Notes under the pieces: generated by a model
Database searches by the model: none
What the model was told of the DNA's origin: nothing
What the model saw: only the letters and a program-made list of their open reading frames with translations
Position numbers and translations under genes: made by a program
In this document: positions 52,792 through 61,336 of the stretch, one piece after another
Numbering within the stretch: the stretch's first letter is position 1
Layout of the letters: each line of letters opens with the position of its first letter
Assembly (NCBI RefSeq): GCF_900105215.1
Contig: NZ_FOIP01000002.1
Coordinates: forward strand, 62,001-126,000
Direction: 5' to 3'
DNA length: 64,000 bases
DNA from: Lacrimispora sphenoides
GTDB taxonomy: Bacteria; Bacillota; Clostridia; Lachnospirales; Lachnospiraceae

Positions 52792-53574
52792 ATGAAAATA
52801 GCTATATGCGATGATTGTCAGGAAGATATCAGACAACTGGAGGAGTGCATCAGAGAAAGCAAATTCTGCCCCCAAAGCCAAGATTTTTATGAGTATTCCA
52901 GTGGGGAAGCTCTGCTGGCCGATTATAGGGATTTCGATATTGTATTTCTGGATATGAAAATAGGGGAAGGGATGAATGGAACTCTTACAGCTCAAAACAT
53001 ACGAAAGCGTGATACAAAGGTAATTATTGTATTTTATTCTGATTTTGAATCACCAGCCAGCAGAATATCTTCTGTACGGCCTTATGATTATCTGCTGAAG
53101 AGGTATTCGAAAGAAGAATTGTCCCAAAGTCTGGATATGGTGTTGGAAGAAGTACAGAACAAGGAAGAGTCACCAAAGCTGCCTGTTGTGTGTGATGGGA
53201 AAGTATTTATTTTACAGATATCAGATATTATATACGTTCAAATCTATAATAAGGGAAGCCAAATATGGCTGACAGATAAAAAAGCAGAGGAAATCTGGGG
53301 AGGTGTATCCTCAGAAAAGGAGCTTAAACAAACGATTGAAACTAAAACGAAATTAAAGGAGTACTACCAGGAACTAAGAAATTACGGTTTTATTTATGCC
53401 AGTGAAAGCTACATCATCAATGCTGAGAAGGTCGTATCCCGGCAGAAAGATTTTGTTCGGATGGAGGGCGGCCACAATCTTACAGTGGTCAGAAGAATGA
53501 AAAAAGTGTTTGATGAAGAACTTGGCAAATATTATGGAGTTAGGTATATTCGGGAGAGGATAAAAAAGGAATGA
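52792..53574 (+). CDS. agrA: LytTR response regulator (AgrA type)
   Basis: A 260-residue regulator: a receiver domain (about 1-120) with acidic CDD near residue 6-8, phosphoacceptor Asp54 in VFLDMKI and the switch Lys in YLLKRY, then a LytTR DNA-binding domain (about 140-245, with ESYIINAEKV and the basic end VVRRMKKVFDEEL). LytTR proteins bind pairs of direct repeats about 21 bp apart, and such pairs lie at 54857-54889 and 55785-55816. It overlaps the kinase gene by 4 bp. Confidence 0.88.
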   Translation: MKIAICDDCQEDIRQLEECIRESKFCPQSQDFYEYSSGEALLADYRDFDIVFLDMKIGEGMNGTLTAQNIRKRDTKVIIVFYSDFESPASRISSVRPYDYLLKRYSKEELSQSLDMVLEEVQNKEESPKLPVVCDGKVFILQISDIIYVQIYNKGSQIWLTDKKAEEIWGGVSSEKELKQTIETKTKLKEYYQELRNYGFIYASESYIINAEKVVSRQKDFVRMEGGHNLTVVRRMKKVFDEELGKYYGVRYIRERIKKE

Positions 53575-54875
53575 ATATAGCACAAATTATATATGGGCCG
53601 GTGATGTATCTAAACTGCGTGTTTGAAATCTTTTTATTATACAACTTATTGGAAGGCGTATTCCAGCCGTACGAAGACCGTAAAAATGTCAGGCTTCTGG
53701 AAATAGCAGCATGCAGCACGGTGATTTTTTTAATCAACAGTTTAAATCTGCCCACTGTAAATTTATTTTGTGTACCGCTTATGTATATGTTCTTTGTATG
53801 GTTAATGTTTCGTATAGAACTAAAATATAATTTTCTTTATGTTTTATTTTACTATGTAATTTTAGCGGTAACAGAATTTACATTTCATCATATCTATACA
53901 TTGCTGGAAATTGATGTTTCCAAAGCATATTTTAGTATGGTGCTTTTTTTAATCATTCAGAAGACATTCGAATTTGCAGTAGTACAGATAATAAAAAAGC
54001 GGCACCAGGGCCCTTATGAAAGCGGCAGCTTTCAGTATTTAAAATATTTATTTATACTTCCTATTGCATCTTTGGTTTTGCTGAATGGATTTTTATTACC
54101 AAAGCAATATTCCGGCGGCTATCTTTTAATCTGTTTCGGTGGGGTATTATTAATTCTATCCAATGTAGTTGGTTTTTCTACTGTGGAAAAATTATTAAAC
54201 GCAGAAAGAGTGGCCAAAGATGCGGAATTACTAGCGTTAAAAACTAAATTGGAACGAAGCCACTATCAAAGGATGGAGGAAATGAATCAGGATTACGCAG
54301 AATATTTACATGAAATGAATCGTGTAATCCGAATCATGGAGCAACTGTCATGCACAGAGGATCATGGCGCGGTTAAAGGGGCGATGGAGAAAGTTTCGCA
54401 GATGGGTAAGACTTCTGTGAAACAATGTTATATCAGTGACCAGATCACCAACGCTATTTTTATAGAACGAGAGAAAAATGCCATGGATAAAGGCGTAGAT
54501 TATCAGGTGGATATCCAATCAGGAATCGATGTGAGCTTTATTGACGATTTAGATAAAATCAGTATGTTTGGTAATCTGCTCGACAATGCGCTGGAGGCGG
54601 CCGAAGAGTGCAAGGAAGGTTATGTATTTGTAAGCTTATATAAGGGAAATGAAGCACTTGTCATATTAAGGATAGAGAATAATTTTAAAATCAGGCCCCA
54701 TAAGATAGGAGAGAAATATTTTACCACAAAGATTGAAAAGAAAAAGCATGGTTTCGGGATCAAAAAGGTAGAAGAATTATCAGAAAAGTATGGAGGTATA
54801 TTAAATTGTTATGAAGAGGGAGACACCTTTGTAGCGGTGCTAATGTTATCAAGCATACCAAATTTGGCAAATTAA
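53571..54875 (+). CDS. agrC: GHKL sensor histidine kinase (AgrC type)
   Basis: A 434-residue kinase. The N-terminal half (about 1-215) has six or seven membrane helices, as in AgrC peptide receptors, followed by a coiled coil. The phosphoacceptor His is expected in YLHEMNRVIRIM (about residue 245). The ATPase domain has the N box NLLDNALEAAE and KHGFGIKKV as the glycine-rich lid. It should sense the peptide made by AgrD and AgrB and phosphorylate the response regulator. The ATGA overlap with agrA implies coupling. Confidence 0.88.
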   Translation: MNIAQIIYGPVMYLNCVFEIFLLYNLLEGVFQPYEDRKNVRLLEIAACSTVIFLINSLNLPTVNLFCVPLMYMFFVWLMFRIELKYNFLYVLFYYVILAVTEFTFHHIYTLLEIDVSKAYFSMVLFLIIQKTFEFAVVQIIKKRHQGPYESGSFQYLKYLFILPIASLVLLNGFLLPKQYSGGYLLICFGGVLLILSNVVGFSTVEKLLNAERVAKDAELLALKTKLERSHYQRMEEMNQDYAEYLHEMNRVIRIMEQLSCTEDHGAVKGAMEKVSQMGKTSVKQCYISDQITNAIFIEREKNAMDKGVDYQVDIQSGIDVSFIDDLDKISMFGNLLDNALEAAEECKEGYVFVSLYKGNEALVILRIENNFKIRPHKIGEKYFTTKIEKKKHGFGIKKVEELSEKYGGILNCYEEGDTFVAVLMLSSIPNLAN

Positions 54876-54926
54876 CGACCAAATTCGGCCAAGCTGTTGA
54901 TTCCTCTGATAAAAACATGGTATGCT
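54857..54926 (+). promoter_or_regulatory. LytTR-type operator and promoter of agrDB
   Basis: Direct repeats ACCAAATTTGGC (54857-54868) and ACCAAATTCGGC (54878-54889) start 21 bp apart, two helical turns, typical of LytTR binding. They are followed by TTGATT (54897-54902), an 18-bp spacer and TATGCT (54921-54926). The gap from second repeat to -35 is 7 bp. The first repeat lies inside the 3' end of the kinase gene. Autoinduction of the signal genes is predicted. Confidence 0.8.
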
Positions 54927-54953
54927 GAATAAAAATACATAGGGGGTATCTTT

Positions 54954-55115
54954 ATGAGTAAAATAACGAAGAAGTTGAAAAGCCAAAATTGGACTGTTTT
55001 TATGATGAATGCTTTAGCACTGCTAGTGGTAGCTCAGAATGTAAATGCAGCGTGTGCCTGGCTGCAGCATCAACCCGAGGTACCAGAGGAAGCCAAACGT
55101 TTTAGAAAATTTTAG
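54954..55115 (+). CDS. agrD: AgrD-like autoinducing peptide precursor (53 aa)
   Basis: A small ORF after AGGGGGT with the three parts of AgrD: an amphipathic, Lys-rich N-terminus (residues 1-14), a hydrophobic helix (15-29), a core NAACAWLQ around Cys34, and a charged C-terminus HQPEVPEEAKRF. The core aligns with the clostridial pattern in which a Cys and the four following residues form the thiolactone ring, before HQPE-type recognition sequence. The predicted ring is therefore Cys34 to Gln38. It ends directly before the agrB GTG at 55116. Confidence 0.9.
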   Translation: MSKITKKLKSQNWTVFMMNALALLVVAQNVNAACAWLQHQPEVPEEAKRFRKF

Positions 55116-55130
55116 GTGACAGCAAAAACC

Positions 55131-55715
55131 ATGATTGAAAAGTTGGCAAAAAAAGTTGTGACCTGGCAGGTGCAAAAAGATTATCTGTTAATAAAAGATG
55201 AAACATTATATATATATGCATATGAGCTGCTAATTGGGCAGGCTGTCAATATACTGATTGCCTGCTTTTTGGCAATTGTTTTCCATGCATATACTACGGT
55301 GCTGATATTTCTGGTATCTTATATCCCGCTGCGTTCTTATGCGGGAGGGCATCATGCCAAGTCATATAATATGTGTACGATAGCTTCTACGGTGATGGTA
55401 TGCATCGTTTGCATTGCTGCAAAAGTAATACCAGACGATTCCATTATTTGGATAAATCTGGCGGGGGGAATGATAAGCGGGATTCTGATCTTTATGCTGG
55501 CACCGGTGCAGGATCACAATAAACCTTTGGAGCAGGTTGAAAGAGAATGCTACAGGAGACGCAGCAGAGAAATCTGGGCGGCAGAAACTGCATTGTGGGC
55601 GGTTTGCTATTTGTTAAATGCCAGAAATATCAGCCTTGCTGTTATATTAGGGCATTTAGCCTTGTCTGTTATGTTATGTATGGGTAGTGTGAAAAATAAA
55701 ATATATACAGAATAA
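55131..55715 (+). CDS. agrB: AgrB-type peptide-processing membrane protease
   Basis: A protein of 194 residues (199 if GTG 55116 is used) with five or six membrane helices. The catalytic pair is in SYAGGHHAKSYNMC: His75 and Cys82 (ATG numbering), with the seven-residue spacing of AgrB. It cuts AgrD at its C-terminal side and forms the thiolactone. ATG 55131 is preferred because AGGTGA lies about 11 bases upstream, while GTG 55116 abuts the AgrD stop and has no clear ribosome site. A terminator follows. Confidence 0.88.
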   Translation: MIEKLAKKVVTWQVQKDYLLIKDETLYIYAYELLIGQAVNILIACFLAIVFHAYTTVLIFLVSYIPLRSYAGGHHAKSYNMCTIASTVMVCIVCIAAKVIPDDSIIWINLAGGMISGILIFMLAPVQDHNKPLEQVERECYRRRSREIWAAETALWAVCYLLNARNISLAVILGHLALSVMLCMGSVKNKIYTE

Positions 55716-55731
55716 TCATGATACGGATGAG

Positions 55732-55763
55732 AAAAAGGCGTTGCTGGGGCAGCGCCTTTTTTT
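55732..55763 (+). terminator. Rho-independent terminator of agrDB
   Basis: AAAAAGGCG pairs with CGCCTTTTTTT with an internal bulge (stem 55732-55762), followed by a T run. It separates agrDB from the injection-like operon, which therefore needs its own promoter. Confidence 0.78.
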
Positions 55764-55784
55764 AGATCAATAGAAGCTAAGTCG

Positions 55785-55853
55785 ACCAAATTCGGAAAGT
55801 TAGTGACCAGATTCAGCCATCGCATTGTATTGTTTAAAATAGTGTGATATTTT
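55785..55853 (+). promoter_or_regulatory. LytTR-type operator and promoter of the injection-like operon
   Basis: Direct repeats ACCAAATTCGG (55785-55795) and ACCAGATTCAG (55806-55816) start 21 bp apart and match those at agrDB. They are followed by TTGTAT (55825-55830), a 17-bp spacer and TATTTT (55848-55853). The gap from second repeat to -35 is 8 bp, nearly the same as at agrDB. This links the downstream genes to the AgrA-type regulator. Confidence 0.78.
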
Positions 55854-55900
55854 GTAAAAAAATGTAAAAATATAGTGCTTTTTGTAGCGAGAGGTGTTTT

Positions 55901-56170
55901 ATGCCATTTACAAAAATCAATCAAAGCTTTTATCGGTATGAAATCACTTACCGAATTTTAAACTGGGACAAAACAGAAGAGATCAGGACTGATAGTCTGG
56001 ATACGGATATTTTGTATAATAAACTGAATTTCTGGAACAAAAAGCGCCATATGAGGGATTGTGAGAGAAAAGTGATCAGTAAAGTAATTCAGGATGGCCG
56101 GATTTCCAGGCTCCAGATATTGAACGAGAATTTTATCCTGATTCCCAGATATATCTGCAGGGTTAACTAG
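55901..56170 (+). CDS. Small protein of unknown function, first gene of the operon
   Basis: An 89-residue protein, rich in charged and aromatic residues, without signal or membrane segments; GAGAGG lies upstream of ATG. It is the first gene after the LytTR-type promoter and 20 bp before the vWA gene. I do not recognise it. Confidence 0.6.
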   Translation: MPFTKINQSFYRYEITYRILNWDKTEEIRTDSLDTDILYNKLNFWNKKRHMRDCERKVISKVIQDGRISRLQILNENFILIPRYICRVN

Positions 56171-56190
56171 AACTTTAAGAGGAGGGCGAT

Positions 56191-58023
56191 ATGAAAATAT
56201 GGAGAAAAATCTTTCTGGCTACAGGGATGATTATTTTGCTGTTTACAGTCAGGCAAATTACGTCGATGGCGGGAGTAAACCAGGGATTCAACGAAACTGA
56301 AGGTGAGGTGGTGTTTCTTTTGGACACCAGCGGTTCCATGAATACCTATGACAAAAAGCGCCTGGTAATTGATGCGATCCGACAGGCGGCCTACAGCCTC
56401 CCCTCAAATTATAAAGCTGGATTGGTATCTTATAATACCGGAATTCAGACAATCGCTCCGATGGGTACCGGACTGGAACAGATGGACGCACAATTAGCGG
56501 CTATTACATACAAAGGCTATACCAACGCCGGAGAAGGATTGAATCAGGCCGTGGGACTTTTTTCAGACAAGGAGAGTGTGGACCGCAGCATCGTCATGTT
56601 GACGGATGGAGAGATTGATATGCCTGACCAGCAGGCAAAAGAGTCTTCCCGTATCCTATATTCAGATGCGATGAAGAGGGCAAAGGAAGCCGGTGTGAAA
56701 ATTTACATTATTGCCGTAGGCAGTGAGTTAAATGACCCTCAGATGCATATCTTTGCCGGTGCTGAGATGACGGACGGAGCCATCTACTGGCAGGGCCAGT
56801 CAGGTACTCTGGTGCAAATTATGAACCGTATCCTGTATGAGCGTATGAACATCCCAAAGAAATCCGTGGGGGTGACGGATGGAAATGGCGGCAGCCTTCA
56901 TGCGGAACTGCCCTCACCGGGGGCAGAGCATGTGCGGATCATTCTGACTGCCAGTCAGGGGATTCAAAATGTTACTGCAGATTATGCGGCAGAAGAAGGC
57001 CGTATTACCGGCGGGCAGAACTTTGCGGTATTGGAGATGACCAGACCAGCAGTAGAAGCTGTGGAGGTCCATTTCCAGACGCCGGAGTTAACTGGAGTAG
57101 AAGCATATATGACAGTGGAATATACGGCTGAACCTGTAATAGAAGTCTCTTATCGGAGGGAAGCTTCCGAAGCGGAGGAAGAACGTAACGGGAGAACAAA
57201 AGTATCTTTGGCTGATAAGCAGTATGCCGACCTGAAAATATGGCTGAAAGATATAAAGGGAAAAAACGGGAACCTCTGGAATGCTCCTTATTATGAGGGA
57301 CAGGAAGTGCCTTTCCGTGTCAATGGAGTCACGGAAACAGGAAGAATAAGTAACGGAATTATACCTTACTCCCTCCACATAGACGGGATCGATGAGCTTT
57401 CTATTGAAATTGATTCCGGTAGTTTTGAAGAGCATTTTGTGATCACCCAACCGGCATTTATAAAACTTGCGCCACCCCAGGAGCCTGTACCGGAGCCGGA
57501 TTACCGTCCATTGTGGATCATTTTAGGAATACTTGCGGCGGCATTGATCCTCATACTGGCCTTGTGGGTGAAGAAAAAGAATACCACAGTGGTCTATGTG
57601 GCACAGTCCCCGGCCTCAAGGGAGCCTGCAAAGAAGATGGAGACTAAAACCTGCACTTATTCAGGGAAATTCAATATATACGTGGTAAGAACTGCGGATG
57701 GCAGGGACGTGCCTCCCCAGACTTACCAGCTATTCGGTAGAAACAGCGGCCGTATGACCTTGGATCAGATTCTTTCCGCCTGTAAGATCAAGTTGGGGAA
57801 GATCGGAGAGGAGGACATTATCATCTATCCTGGGCCGGATTATTCGGTAATAATTATGGATCAGTCGGAGCGGTGCACTGTGCTGCGGGGGATGGAGATT
57901 CTAAAAAAGGGTATGGGATACCCGGTGTTTTATAACGAAAAGATTACCATTACCTTTGAGGACGAGTCCACGGAGATGGAAATCCATTATAAAAACTTAA
58001 AGCCAAGTGAGAGGAAAGCGTAG
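56191..58023 (+). CDS. vWA-domain membrane protein with cytoplasmic FHA-like tail
   Basis: A 610-residue bitopic protein: N-terminal signal/anchor (about 5-27), extracellular vWA domain (about 38-220) with an intact MIDAS (D45-T-S47-G-S49-M, then a Thr in the KGYTNAGEG loop and Asp in MLTDGE), and a beta-rich region (about 230-430). A membrane helix at 440-462 and a C-terminal domain (about 485-610) follow, whose strands (YVVRTADG, QLFGRNSGR) suggest an FHA-like or beta-grasp fold. It may anchor or gate the machine encoded next. AGAGGAGGG precedes ATG. Confidence 0.75.
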   Translation: MKIWRKIFLATGMIILLFTVRQITSMAGVNQGFNETEGEVVFLLDTSGSMNTYDKKRLVIDAIRQAAYSLPSNYKAGLVSYNTGIQTIAPMGTGLEQMDAQLAAITYKGYTNAGEGLNQAVGLFSDKESVDRSIVMLTDGEIDMPDQQAKESSRILYSDAMKRAKEAGVKIYIIAVGSELNDPQMHIFAGAEMTDGAIYWQGQSGTLVQIMNRILYERMNIPKKSVGVTDGNGGSLHAELPSPGAEHVRIILTASQGIQNVTADYAAEEGRITGGQNFAVLEMTRPAVEAVEVHFQTPELTGVEAYMTVEYTAEPVIEVSYRREASEAEEERNGRTKVSLADKQYADLKIWLKDIKGKNGNLWNAPYYEGQEVPFRVNGVTETGRISNGIIPYSLHIDGIDELSIEIDSGSFEEHFVITQPAFIKLAPPQEPVPEPDYRPLWIILGILAAALILILALWVKKKNTTVVYVAQSPASREPAKKMETKTCTYSGKFNIYVVRTADGRDVPPQTYQLFGRNSGRMTLDQILSACKIKLGKIGEEDIIIYPGPDYSVIIMDQSERCTVLRGMEILKKGMGYPVFYNEKITITFEDESTEMEIHYKNLKPSERKA

Positions 58024-58031
58024 CAATGAAA

Positions 58032-58050
58032 GGAGCGCCGAAGGCGTTCC
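58032..58050 (+). other. Intercistronic hairpin
   Basis: GGAGCGCC-GAA-GGCGTTCC forms an 8-bp stem with a GAA loop (one G-T pair) in the 80-bp gap before the sheath-like gene. There is no T run; it may protect or process the transcript. Confidence 0.5.
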
Positions 58051-58103
58051 AGTCAGCGTGAACTTGCTCTTTCAGATAGATAACAAAAGGAGGAATAAGC
58101 AAT

Positions 58104-60287
58104 ATGGGAAATGTAATAAAGCAGACCAACCGGACCATGCTGATGGAGGTCATTAATCCGGAAAAACTGGATTTATTAACTTTGGTTGGAGATGTCCGGG
58201 GGGTGGAAAGCCTTTCCGATGAAAAAATCAAGGAAATCAACGACTCCTTAATGGTTCGCAGTTTTGATGAGCTTTTGGAGAAATTTGCACCGACTGTTTA
58301 TTGTTACTATAACGCCAACAATCAGAGAGTGGTTTATCAGTTGGATAAACCGGAGCAGGTGCCAGAGGAAATGCTGACGGAAATTCCATTAAACCGTCAA
58401 AATGAATTCATGGGAATGCTCATGTCCATGGTGGAAACCAAGCGTTCTGAGGGGACCATCAACGTGGATTTTAAGTTTGAAAAGCTTACGGACATGATTT
58501 CCCCGAAAAAAGTAATGGATGCGATCAAGCAGAACCGAAAGGAGCTGCAATATACTTATGGCGAATACGCCAGGCTGGATGAGGAGGATCCCCAGAAGAG
58601 AGATTTAGGGGATAAGCTGAATGTCATGTTTGAGGAGGCGAGCGCCAATTATAACAATATCATGGCCCTGCTTCCCCTGGCAATTGAGGACATCAAAACC
58701 AGGCTTCTGTTGGGAGACGGAGGAGATAAAAAGGACAGTACACCTCTTGCCTTAGGCGTTCTAAGTATGGGGGAACAGGGGGAACTGAGGGTCTTAGAGG
58801 CACCAAAGGTGGAAACGACAGCCTTGGTCACGATCGATGATCATGTAAATATGGGCTTGATCGAAGCTTTAAAAGAGGATTATGAAGCTCTGAATGAGGA
58901 GAACAACGATTATGTAGGGGCTTTGGTAGCGAGAACCTTTTGTCCATTGTCCTCCACTATGGAGAGCAGCATTGACATAGCAACAGAGGTTGCCAATTAT
59001 AATTCCTATCTGGAATTTTACAAGGAATCCAAGGATGCCTTCATTAAGACCGTAAAGCCGCTGATCGAAAGGCTGCTGGGCGCCTGGTGCTATTTTGAAC
59101 AGTATCCGAAGAAGCTGAAAGGAATGCGCCCTTCCATGCTGGTGACAAATGTATCCAATGAGATGCTTGCAAAGAGCAGCAATATTCCCAGGCTGATTAC
59201 ATACTTAACCACAGTGAATGCAAAGAATGATTTCACAAATACGGTATGGTATGCCATCGTACCGAACGTATCCTTAGACCAGAACAGCAAGATGAAGCTG
59301 ACTAGAGAGCGGTTTAAGGGAAATTCTAAAACAGAAAAGAATGATACAAACAGTGTGGAATCCTTAATAAGGCTTCTTGATGTCTTTAAAGATTACAAAG
59401 TGCAGTGTTTCTTCAGTTATGAGACTGATGACACCACTACATTCAATGCCTTGGCAACGGAGGGGATCGGTAAGTATGAGGATCGCTGCGCTGCTCTTAT
59501 GGGTAAGGAGTACAGTGAGTTTGCCATTCCCTGTCTGCCCAACTATACGATTATTCCGAAAGATAAATCAGGCGTCGTCTTAGACAGCCGGATGGTAGTC
59601 GGTGATAACCATACGGCAGAGCTTTCCAGGGAAAAAGAAGACATCATGAAGCTGTGGATTGACGGGGTTTACGTTGGCGCTGCCTATGTGGCGGCAGGTA
59701 TAGCAGCGGCTTATCAATGCCCGGAATACTTAAAGTCAAAGTTTGGGCCAGGCGTTAAGCTGGATACGGAACTGCCAGGAGTGAGGTTTGACATTGAGGC
59801 CGATGATCATGGGCTTATTGCCTGTACTACCATGGCTAAGGAGATTACCGGATTCACCAATTCCATTAAAAATGATATCAATCGGAAGAACTTTGGATTC
59901 ATATTCAGTTCGGAGAATGCTTCTTATAAAGGCAATGACATAACAAAGATCATGATCTACAAGGCCCGGAATCTGATGTCCGATGGTTCCATGTTTGAGC
60001 CGATTTATAAAACACAGGTGACTACCTATATTGAACGGGTGATGCGCCACGGAACCGGGGACTTTAAAGAGGATTCCATTGTCCAGTTCTTTTCCAATAA
60101 TCCCAACAGCCAGAAAAGCCGGTGGCTTTCCAGAAGGGAATACTTAAATGGAATCCTTGGAGCAGGAGATGATATCAGCTGTAACATCAACGAGGAAACA
60201 GGTTTCTGCACCCTGGATATCACCTTTAATGGCAATGTAAAGAATTTGGAAGTAGAGATTAACCGATTATCGGCGAATAAGGCGTAA
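58104..60287 (+). CDS. Sheath-like protein of a contractile-injection-type system
   Basis: A 727-residue protein without signal or membrane segments. I assign it as TssC/sheath-like from three clues. IDGVYVGAAYVAAGIAAAYQ near residue 513 is like the VPP/G-YVAG region of contractile sheaths. The C-terminal TTYIERVMRHGTGDF, with QFFS about 8 residues further on, is like the handshake region of sheath C-termini. The next two genes look like tube proteins. The N-terminal 220 residues include helical segments and a VDFKFEKL strand that could correspond to a fused TssB-like part. AGGAGG precedes ATG. No AAA+ unfoldase is seen in the window. Confidence 0.6.
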   Translation: MGNVIKQTNRTMLMEVINPEKLDLLTLVGDVRGVESLSDEKIKEINDSLMVRSFDELLEKFAPTVYCYYNANNQRVVYQLDKPEQVPEEMLTEIPLNRQNEFMGMLMSMVETKRSEGTINVDFKFEKLTDMISPKKVMDAIKQNRKELQYTYGEYARLDEEDPQKRDLGDKLNVMFEEASANYNNIMALLPLAIEDIKTRLLLGDGGDKKDSTPLALGVLSMGEQGELRVLEAPKVETTALVTIDDHVNMGLIEALKEDYEALNEENNDYVGALVARTFCPLSSTMESSIDIATEVANYNSYLEFYKESKDAFIKTVKPLIERLLGAWCYFEQYPKKLKGMRPSMLVTNVSNEMLAKSSNIPRLITYLTTVNAKNDFTNTVWYAIVPNVSLDQNSKMKLTRERFKGNSKTEKNDTNSVESLIRLLDVFKDYKVQCFFSYETDDTTTFNALATEGIGKYEDRCAALMGKEYSEFAIPCLPNYTIIPKDKSGVVLDSRMVVGDNHTAELSREKEDIMKLWIDGVYVGAAYVAAGIAAAYQCPEYLKSKFGPGVKLDTELPGVRFDIEADDHGLIACTTMAKEITGFTNSIKNDINRKNFGFIFSSENASYKGNDITKIMIYKARNLMSDGSMFEPIYKTQVTTYIERVMRHGTGDFKEDSIVQFFSNNPNSQKSRWLSRREYLNGILGAGDDISCNINEETGFCTLDITFNGNVKNLEVEINRLSANKA

Positions 60288-60332
60288 TGGCCTTTGAAGC
60301 ATAAATTTTTCAGAAGAAAAGGAGGAAATAAG

Positions 60333-60764
60333 ATGGGATTTCGAATGAAAATCACCGGAGGACCAGAGGAAATCGTGTTTGATGAGCGGAGCATTACAAA
60401 AGTGGATTTTGACTCCATTTCCTCGGCGGACTCCAATGCAAGGGCCACAGATTTCGGCCTGACAGTGAAGGTATGGGGCAAGATGCTCTACAAGCTGGGA
60501 GGAGAAGGAAACGATCCCACTTTGGGGCTGGTAAAGTGGTCCCAGGTGCCGTCTGAGAAGGCAGACTGTTATAGGAATGCTGAAGTCACCGTAGTATCCG
60601 CCAGCCAGGTGGTGCGTCAGTTCACTCTTCCAAATGCATTCGTCATGGAATACACCGAGGAGGTGGATGACGAGAGCGGTGTTGGAACCTTCTTCATTCA
60701 CATGAAACAGAAGAAGGATGAAAACGCGGCGACTAAAATTGAAGGCGGCTTTGGCGGCGAATAA
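60333..60764 (+). CDS. Tube-like protein 1 (Hcp/phage tail-tube-like)
   Basis: A 143-residue beta-rich protein without signal. It shares with the next gene an ordered set of motifs: DSNARATDFG, a strand with LxVKVWGK, KWSQVPSEKADCYRN, QFTLPNAFVMEY and a VGTFFIHMKQKKD end. This pattern of a small beta-barrel with a conserved C-terminal strand fits tube-forming Hcp-like proteins. ATG 60333 follows AGGAGG; the frame upstream (from 60294) overlaps the leader. It lies 45 bp after the sheath-like gene. Confidence 0.65.
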   Translation: MGFRMKITGGPEEIVFDERSITKVDFDSISSADSNARATDFGLTVKVWGKMLYKLGGEGNDPTLGLVKWSQVPSEKADCYRNAEVTVVSASQVVRQFTLPNAFVMEYTEEVDDESGVGTFFIHMKQKKDENAATKIEGGFGGE

Positions 60765-60788
60765 TAGAATCGAAAGGAGGTAACAGAC

Positions 60789-61217
60789 ATGTCATACATA
60801 GTGAAAATCGAGGGACAGGAAAGTTTTGAAATTGCAAAAGAAAGTGTTCGCAGCGTGAAGTTCACCACGGATATTCCGTTGGATTCCAATGCCAGGACCA
60901 AGGACGTGGGCAGCACTCTGACCATAACTGGAAGGATTTTAACCGCTGTGGATGGAGATCCGTTTGACAGCACCAGAAAGCTGGCCCTGTGGTCAGTGGT
61001 GCCTGCAGAAAAATCCGATTGCTACCGGAAGGTGACGGTGGAACATATAGCCGCCGGGATCATGGAAAGAAAATACTATTTCCCAAATGCCTTTGTGATT
61101 GATTATAAGGAAGATTTTGGGGATGTGGAAGGAACTGGAACGTTTACATTAACGATCAAACAGAAGAAAGATAAGTTAGGCATGATTACGGTGGAAGGTG
61201 GATATCCGGCCGCATAA
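60789..61217 (+). CDS. Tube-like protein 2, paralogue of the preceding gene
   Basis: A 142-residue protein with the same motif order as tube-like protein 1: DSNARTKDVG, LALWSVVPAEKSDCYRKV, KYYFPNAFVIDY and GTFTLTIKQKKD. The two could form alternate rings of a tube or differ between shaft and tip. GAAAGGAGG precedes ATG. A hairpin follows. Confidence 0.65.
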   Translation: MSYIVKIEGQESFEIAKESVRSVKFTTDIPLDSNARTKDVGSTLTITGRILTAVDGDPFDSTRKLALWSVVPAEKSDCYRKVTVEHIAAGIMERKYYFPNAFVIDYKEDFGDVEGTGTFTLTIKQKKDKLGMITVEGGYPAA

Positions 61218-61224
61218 GTAGGGA

Positions 61225-61262
61225 GAAAGGGCGCGTCCGGAATAGATTGGATGCGCCCTTTC
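61225..61262 (+). terminator. Strong hairpin, partial terminator
   Basis: GAAAGGGCGCGTCC (61225-61238) pairs with GGATGCGCCCTTTC (61249-61262), one mismatch, ten-base loop. Only a short T stretch is inside the stem, so it may attenuate rather than stop transcription and raise the amount of tube and sheath over the later genes. Confidence 0.6.
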
Positions 61263-61336
61263 ATCAAATAGATGAAGCTGAATGAAAAAATCAATCCCAG
61301 TGATTTATGATTGTACCGGGAGATAAGGCGGAGCAG

